Source of the DNA: Gallionella sp.
GTDB lineage: Bacteria > Pseudomonadota > Gammaproteobacteria > Burkholderiales > Gallionellaceae
Reading direction: 5' to 3'
Assembly (NCBI GenBank): GCA_030682375.1
Contig: JAUXOL010000016.1
Span: 392,577 to 456,576, forward strand
Length of the DNA stretch: 64,000 bases
Shown here piece after piece: positions 60,275 to 64,000 of the stretch. The notes beneath the pieces are model-generated. The model worked only from the letters and a program-made list of their open reading frames with translations. It ran no database searches and had not been told where the DNA came from. Every line of letters starts with the position of its first letter. The stretch's first letter is position 1. The translations under genes were made by a program, and so were the position numbers.

Positions 60275-60658
60275 CTAGCGACCGCCACGGCCTCCTCCCA
60301 TGCCCCCATGAGCACCTTGACCGCCGCCCTTGGCGCCACGGCCTCCGCCACTGCCTTGCCCGCCCTCACCGCGACCAGATTGATCAATGCTTTTGCCTAG
60401 CTCCGCTGCACGAGCTTTCATTTGCTCCTGTTGCGCCGCACGCATTTGTTCGCGCTCTTCATTCGTGGATGCATTACGCATCTTCTCTCTCTGGGCATCA
60501 CGCTCCTCTTGCGTCATCATTCCTTGGTCATTCTTTTGACGTGCTTGGGTCTGCATTTGCTCTTGAACTGGCGTAGTTGTCACATCGTCAGCAAGCGCAA
60601 CGCTACTTCCCAACAAGGTAGCCAAACAAATCATATTGAATGTAGCAATTTTTTTCAT
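60275..60658 (-). CDS. small exported Gln/Glu- and Gly-rich protein
   Basis: 127 residues: signal peptide (to ALA|DD), a charged helical middle (QEERDAQREKMRNASTNEE) and a C-terminal tail of GG(R/K/Q) repeats (GGGRGAKGGGQGAHGGMGGG). It looks like a periplasmic or surface protein of low complexity. No family recognised. Confidence 0.7.
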   Translation of the reverse strand: MKKIATFNMICLATLLGSSVALADDVTTTPVQEQMQTQARQKNDQGMMTQEERDAQREKMRNASTNEEREQMRAAQQEQMKARAAELGKSIDQSGRGEGGQGSGGGRGAKGGGQGAHGGMGGGRGGR

Positions 60659-61042
60659 GTTGAGGCTCCTGAATAAATGATTAATCGACCTGCGTTTCGT
60701 TAACCTTATCGTCGTGCAAATTGCATTTCGCGTTAACGTGAGTGCAGTATCGACGACGCAGAAGGAATACCAAGTGACTTAAGTCACATTGAATGCGGCT
60801 CCTTTGTAACAAATAGTTTCAGCGAATGAGATTCCACGCGAAATGGCTACAGCTTATAAATATTTCGCGCATCTATGGCCGGTGACAATTTGCATAGCGG
60901 CCATAGCTCTGTGTGCTAACCATCGGCAGCAATGGCCGAATAGTGGCCTTTCGCAACTACATCATTGACCGTCGGATATAGCTCTTCGCCGCAATTCGCC
61001 CGCATCAACTTGAACGAACCCGCATCTCTCTGCTCCCAACAA
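60659..61042. other. intergenic stretch between the Gly-rich protein gene and the cysN terminator
   Basis: No supported gene. Short open frames lack ribosome sites and coding character. Two TGGCCG-containing segments (about 60877-60950) echo a similar one upstream of the SulP gene (about 46310-46345). Confidence 0.5.
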
Positions 61043-61076
61043 AAAAGGCTTGATCTCCTTGAGAAGCAAGCCTTTT
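61043..61076. terminator. rho-independent terminator downstream of cysN
   Basis: A 10-bp stem AAAAGGCTTG/CAAGCCTTTT with a 14-nt loop and T-runs on both strands; on the minus strand it lies about 130 bp after cysN. Confidence 0.75.
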
Positions 61077-61205
61077 CAAAACATAGTTTCATCCGCTGGA
61101 TCACGACCTTGACGTCCGTGAATCGAAGGGCACGGCACGCCGTGCGGGTGCCCGCACATATGCTTTTCATGCCCCTACGGGTCTATGCAGATAACTTAGC
61201 CCGAA

Positions 61206-62459
61206 TCAGGCAATCATCCCCGCCGCGACCGTGTTGTTGGTCGCCTCGTCGATGACGATGAAGCTGCCGGTCGCGCGGTCGATCTCGTAGCTGTCGAACA
61301 CCAGCGGCTGCTGGATCTTCAACGCGACGCGGGCGATGTCGTTCATGTTCAGTTTCTCGACGGCGTGCTGCTCCAGCGTGTTCACGTCCACGCGATAGTC
61401 GATGCGCGAGAACAGGCACTTCGCCGTGCGCGTGGTGTGCTTGACCAGGTACTTGCGGCCCTTGTCCAGCGGGGACTCGGACAGCCAGCACAGCATCGCT
61501 TCGAATTCCTTTTCCACCTTGGGCGGATGCGCGCTGGTCTTCACCAGCATATCGCCGCGCGAAATGTCGATCTCGTCTTCCAGCGTCAGCGTCACCGACT
61601 GCGGCGCGAATGCGGTCTGGAGATTGCCGTCGTAGGTGACGATCTCTTTCACGCGGCTGGTGCGACCGGAAGGCAGCACGGTGACCTCGTCGCCCACCGA
61701 CACCTCGCCCGCCTCGATGCGCCCGGCAAAGCCCCTGAAGTCGTGATACTCCTCGGTCTGCGGACGGCACACCCACTGCACCGGGAAGCGGAAGTCGTCG
61801 GTGTTCACGTCGCGGTCGATCTCTATGGTCTCCAGTAGCTCCAGCAAGGCCGGGCCCTGGTACCAGTCCAGGTTGTCGCCTCTGTCCACCACCATGTCGC
61901 CGTTCAGCGCGGACAGCGGGATGCAATGCACGTCGTGCAGGTTCAGCTGCGCGGCAAATGCCTTGTACTCTGCGACGATCTCGTCGAAACGCGATTGCGA
62001 GTAATCGACCATGTCCATCTTGTTGACCGCCAGCACCACATGCGGCACGCCGAGCAGGCTGGCCAGATAGGAATGACGCTTGGTCTGCGTCAGCACACCC
62101 TTGCGCGCGTCGACCAGAATGACGACCAGATTCGCGGTGGAAGCCGCCGTCACCATGTTGCGCGTGTACTGCTCATGCCCCGGTGTATCGCCGATGATGA
62201 ACTTGCGCTTGGGCGTGGCGAAGTAGCGATAGGCCACGTCGATGGTAATGCCCTGCTCGCGCTCGGCTTGCAGCCCGTCCGTCAGCAAAGACAGATCGAC
62301 CGCGCCCATGCCGCGCTTCTCGCTGGTCTTCGAGATCGCCGAGAACTGGTCCTCGAAGATGGACTTCGAGTCGTGCAACAAGCGGCCGATCAGCGTGCTC
62401 TTGCCGTCATCGACGGAGCCGGCGGTGATGAAACGGAGTAGTTGTGTGTTGGTGTTCAT
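61206..62459 (-). CDS. cysN: sulfate adenylyltransferase subunit 1 (GTPase)
   Basis: 417 residues. EF-Tu-like G domain: [17 protein letters not shown] (P-loop), [12 protein letters not shown] (G3), NKMD (G4). Drives ATP sulfurylase with CysD. The length shows there is no fused APS kinase (CysC). Confidence 0.96.
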   Translation of the reverse strand: MNTNTQLLRFITAGSVDDGKSTLIGRLLHDSKSIFEDQFSAISKTSEKRGMGAVDLSLLTDGLQAEREQGITIDVAYRYFATPKRKFIIGDTPGHEQYTRNMVTAASTANLVVILVDARKGVLTQTKRHSYLASLLGVPHVVLAVNKMDMVDYSQSRFDEIVAEYKAFAAQLNLHDVHCIPLSALNGDMVVDRGDNLDWYQGPALLELLETIEIDRDVNTDDFRFPVQWVCRPQTEEYHDFRGFAGRIEAGEVSVGDEVTVLPSGRTSRVKEIVTYDGNLQTAFAPQSVTLTLEDEIDISRGDMLVKTSAHPPKVEKEFEAMLCWLSESPLDKGRKYLVKHTTRTAKCLFSRIDYRVDVNTLEQHAVEKLNMNDIARVALKIQQPLVFDSYEIDRATGSFIVIDEATNNTVAAGMIA

Positions 62460-62476
62460 AGTTAAACCCTTTTTTG

Positions 62477-62520
62477 CCCGCAGATTACTGTTTTGGTTAT
62501 AAATCTGGTTAATCTGCGGG
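62477..62520. repeat. inverted repeat between cysD and cysN
   Basis: Perfect 11-bp arms CCCGCAGATTA/TAATCTGCGGG around 22 nt, in the 71-bp gap between the two genes of one complex. No T-run follows, so it is more a repeat or mRNA-processing hairpin than a terminator. Confidence 0.7.
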
Positions 62521-62530
62521 AGAAACGTTC

Positions 62531-63436
62531 TTAGAAATAGCCTTCTTTTTTACGCAGTTCCATCGATGCCTCGGAGGTCTGGTCGTCCATGCGCGTCGCT
62601 CCGCGTTCAGTGATGCGTGTCGTTGCGGTCTCCGCGATGATCTCGTCCACGGTGCGTGCGGTGGATTCCACCGGCGCGGTGCAGGTCATGTCGCCAACGG
62701 TACGGAAGCGCACCGAGACGACTTCCACCTTCTCGCCCGGCTTCGGCTGTACCAGATGCGACACGGGGATCACGTTGCCGCCGCGTCGGATCACTTCGCG
62801 CTCATGTGCGAAGTAAATCTCAGGGATATGCAGCTTCTCGCGGCCGATGTATTCCCAGATGTCCATCTCGGTCCAGTTGCTGATCGGGAACACGCGGATG
62901 TTCTCGCCGTTGTTCACGCGGGTGTTGTAGGTGTCCCACAACTCCGGGCGCTGGTTCTTCGGATCCCACTGGCCGAACTCGTCGCGGAACGAGAAGATGC
63001 GTTCCTTGGCGCGCGCCTTTTCCTCGTCGCGCCGCGCGCCGCCCATGCAGGCGTCGAAGCCGAACTCGGCGATGGTCTCCAGCAGCGTCACCGACTGGAA
63101 CGGGTTGCGCGGTTTGCTCTCGTCCTTGATGACGATGGTGCCGCGCGCAATCGAGTCTTCCAGCGAGCGCACGATCAGGCGCTCGCCCAGATCGGCCGCC
63201 AGCTTGTCGCGCGTCGCGATCACTTCCGGGAAGTTGTGCTCGGTGTCGATATGCACCAGCGGGAACGGGAACTTGGCCGGACGGAACGCCTTCTCCGCCA
63301 GACGCAGCATCACGATGGAGTCCTTGCCGCCGGAGAACAACAGCGCCGGATTTTTGCACTCGGCCGCGACCTCGCGCATGATGTGCATGGACTCGCTCTC
63401 GAGTGCGTCCAGATGGGTGAAAGTGTGTTTGCTCAT
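62531..63436 (-). CDS. cysD: sulfate adenylyltransferase subunit 2
   Basis: 301 residues. PP-loop ATPase: [35 protein letters not shown] and [22 protein letters not shown] are typical. Makes APS from sulfate and ATP with CysN. Confidence 0.97.
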   Translation of the reverse strand: MSKHTFTHLDALESESMHIMREVAAECKNPALLFSGGKDSIVMLRLAEKAFRPAKFPFPLVHIDTEHNFPEVIATRDKLAADLGERLIVRSLEDSIARGTIVIKDESKPRNPFQSVTLLETIAEFGFDACMGGARRDEEKARAKERIFSFRDEFGQWDPKNQRPELWDTYNTRVNNGENIRVFPISNWTEMDIWEYIGREKLHIPEIYFAHEREVIRRGGNVIPVSHLVQPKPGEKVEVVSVRFRTVGDMTCTAPVESTARTVDEIIAETATTRITERGATRMDDQTSEASMELRKKEGYF

Positions 63437-63473
63437 TTTTTCTCTCTATTTTTCAGACTTGTTTGCTTTAACC

Positions 63474-63616
63474 GTAAGTCGGGTTAGCTGCTTGCTGCGT
63501 AACCCGACGCAGAGCGTTTTAGTTATAGCTACGTCGGGTTACGCTGCGCTGAGCGGAAGGGTGGCAGCAAAGCTGCCGGCCCCCCCGGCCTCCCCCTTGC
63601 GGGGAAACCCGACCTA
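63474..63616. repeat. GTCGGGTTA-type dispersed repeat cluster
   Basis: GTAAGTCGGGTTAGC, CGTAACCCGACGC, TACGTCGGGTTACGC and AACCCGACCTAC are arranged as nested inverted repeats between cysH and cysD. Kin of the elements at 35216 and 36542. Confidence 0.75.
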
Positions 63617-63674
63617 CGAAACTTTTGCTCAAATCCCCCCTGCCACCTTTTCCAAAAGGGGGGGATATTGGCGG

Positions 63675-64000
63675 TTATGCCGACACTTCCTGCTTCGTAT
63701 TTGCCGCGATCTCGATGATGCGTTCACGGCTTGCCTTGAGCGAGGTGCTACGCACATGCAGGCCGCACTCTTTGTTGGCCGGATTTTGGTTACGGCTAAC
63801 GTCGTGCGCTTCGCTTCCGACATTACCCTCCACCGAAACCCGGAGAGCAACCGGGCTTTGCCCGGTTGCGGATTGCACATGCAATCCGCATTCCTTGCTC
63901 TCCGGGTTTTCCCACCACCAGCGTCCGGCGCGGATATCCTCGCCGGGCGTGATCGAGCGCGTGCAAGGCGCGCAACCCAGGCTGGGGTAGAACTGGTCGT
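63675..64000 (-). CDS. cysH: adenylylsulfate (APS) reductase, C-terminal part (cut by window edge)
   Basis: The last 108 codons. LGCAPCTRSITPGEDIRAGRWWWENPESKECGLHV shows the CxxC and ECGLH cysteines that bind the 4Fe-4S cluster of assimilatory APS-type CysH. Instead of continuing directly to the tail RSTSLKASRERIIEI, the frame has a 41-codon insertion ending in a second NPANKECGLHV. The start is outside the window. Confidence 0.88.
   Translation of the reverse strand, partial: DQFYPSLGCAPCTRSITPGEDIRAGRWWWENPESKECGLHVQSATGQSPVALRVSVEGNVGSEAHDVSRNQNPANKECGLHVRSTSLKASRERIIEIAANTKQEVSA
63836..63909. repeat. three-way-junction inverted repeat inside cysH
   Basis: A perfect 15-bp outer stem (AAACCCGGAGAGCAA, 63836-63850, with 63895-63909) encloses two hairpins: CCGGGC-TTT-GCCCGG (63851-63865) and TGCGGATTGCA-CA-TGCAATCCGCA (63867-63890). 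Four unpaired bases TTCC complete the junction. It lies wholly in the coding frame. Confidence 0.9.

Noticed and set aside
60916..61170. 84-residue minus-strand open frame
   Set aside because: Covers the cysN terminator, has no ribosome site and no recognisable features.

Overview
The window reads as chromosome of a freshwater or sediment betaproteobacterium. The best fit is Nitrosomonadales, in particular the Gallionellaceae (Sideroxydans/Gallionella-like). This rests on the look of the housekeeping proteins, high GC, many c-type cytochromes, a nirS/norCB denitrification module and many signalling proteins. The family assignment is inference; no rRNA or tRNA gene was seen to confirm it.

Layout. 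1-5.6 kb: an outer-membrane TPR plus beta-barrel protein resembling surface lipoprotein assembly modifiers (Slam), followed by a giant FecR-domain protein with Gly-rich repeats, an Ala-rich stretch and TbpB-like barrel modules that runs off the left edge. 5.7-19.8 kb: core genes radC, coaBC-dut, a PEGA lipoprotein, a CBS protein, rppH, proS, a lytic transglycosylase, a TlpA-type thioredoxin, YqhA and YihY membrane proteins, wrbA and a HugZ-like protein, a pentapeptide-repeat protein, and leuA with a probable leucine leader peptide. 19.9-26.9 kb: hrcA, hemH and two tandem paralogous Ser/Thr kinase-HDOD-GAF proteins. 27.07-27.88 kb: a solitary integron-type gene cassette (one ORF plus attC) inserted exactly at the stop codon of a universal-stress gene. 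28-34.2 kb: orn, an M48 protease, a small cytochrome c, phhB, rsgA, an ATP-grasp-like protein and serC. 34.3-36.9 kb: an arsenic module (arsR, arsC, acr3) bounded by serC on the left and by a decayed second serC 3' end on the right, with GTCGGGTTA-type dispersed repeats. 36.9-46 kb: signalling genes (receiver-receiver-GGDEF, CZB chemoreceptor, haem-c GGDEF), srkA, a CbiB-like protein and a SulP-STAS-cNMP transporter. 46.5-53.8 kb: an NnrS-like fragment, a TonB-dependent receptor, nirS, norB, norC, a small membrane protein and the divergent Rrf2/NsrR-type regulator. Together NirS and NorCB would reduce nitrite to N2O. 53.9-60.7 kb: an EF-hand protein, then an operon of HlyD adaptor, FtsX-like permease, ABC ATPase, TetR repressor, cytochrome c'-like protein and TolC, and a small Gly-rich periplasmic protein. 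61.2-64 kb: the assimilatory sulfate genes cysN, cysD and cysH (partial), in which cysH carries an in-frame, highly structured insertion.

Most worth following up: the cysH three-way-junction insertion, the lone integron cassette, the Slam/FecR-barrel locus, the serC-flanked arsenic module, the leuA leader, and the cytochrome c' inside an efflux operon.
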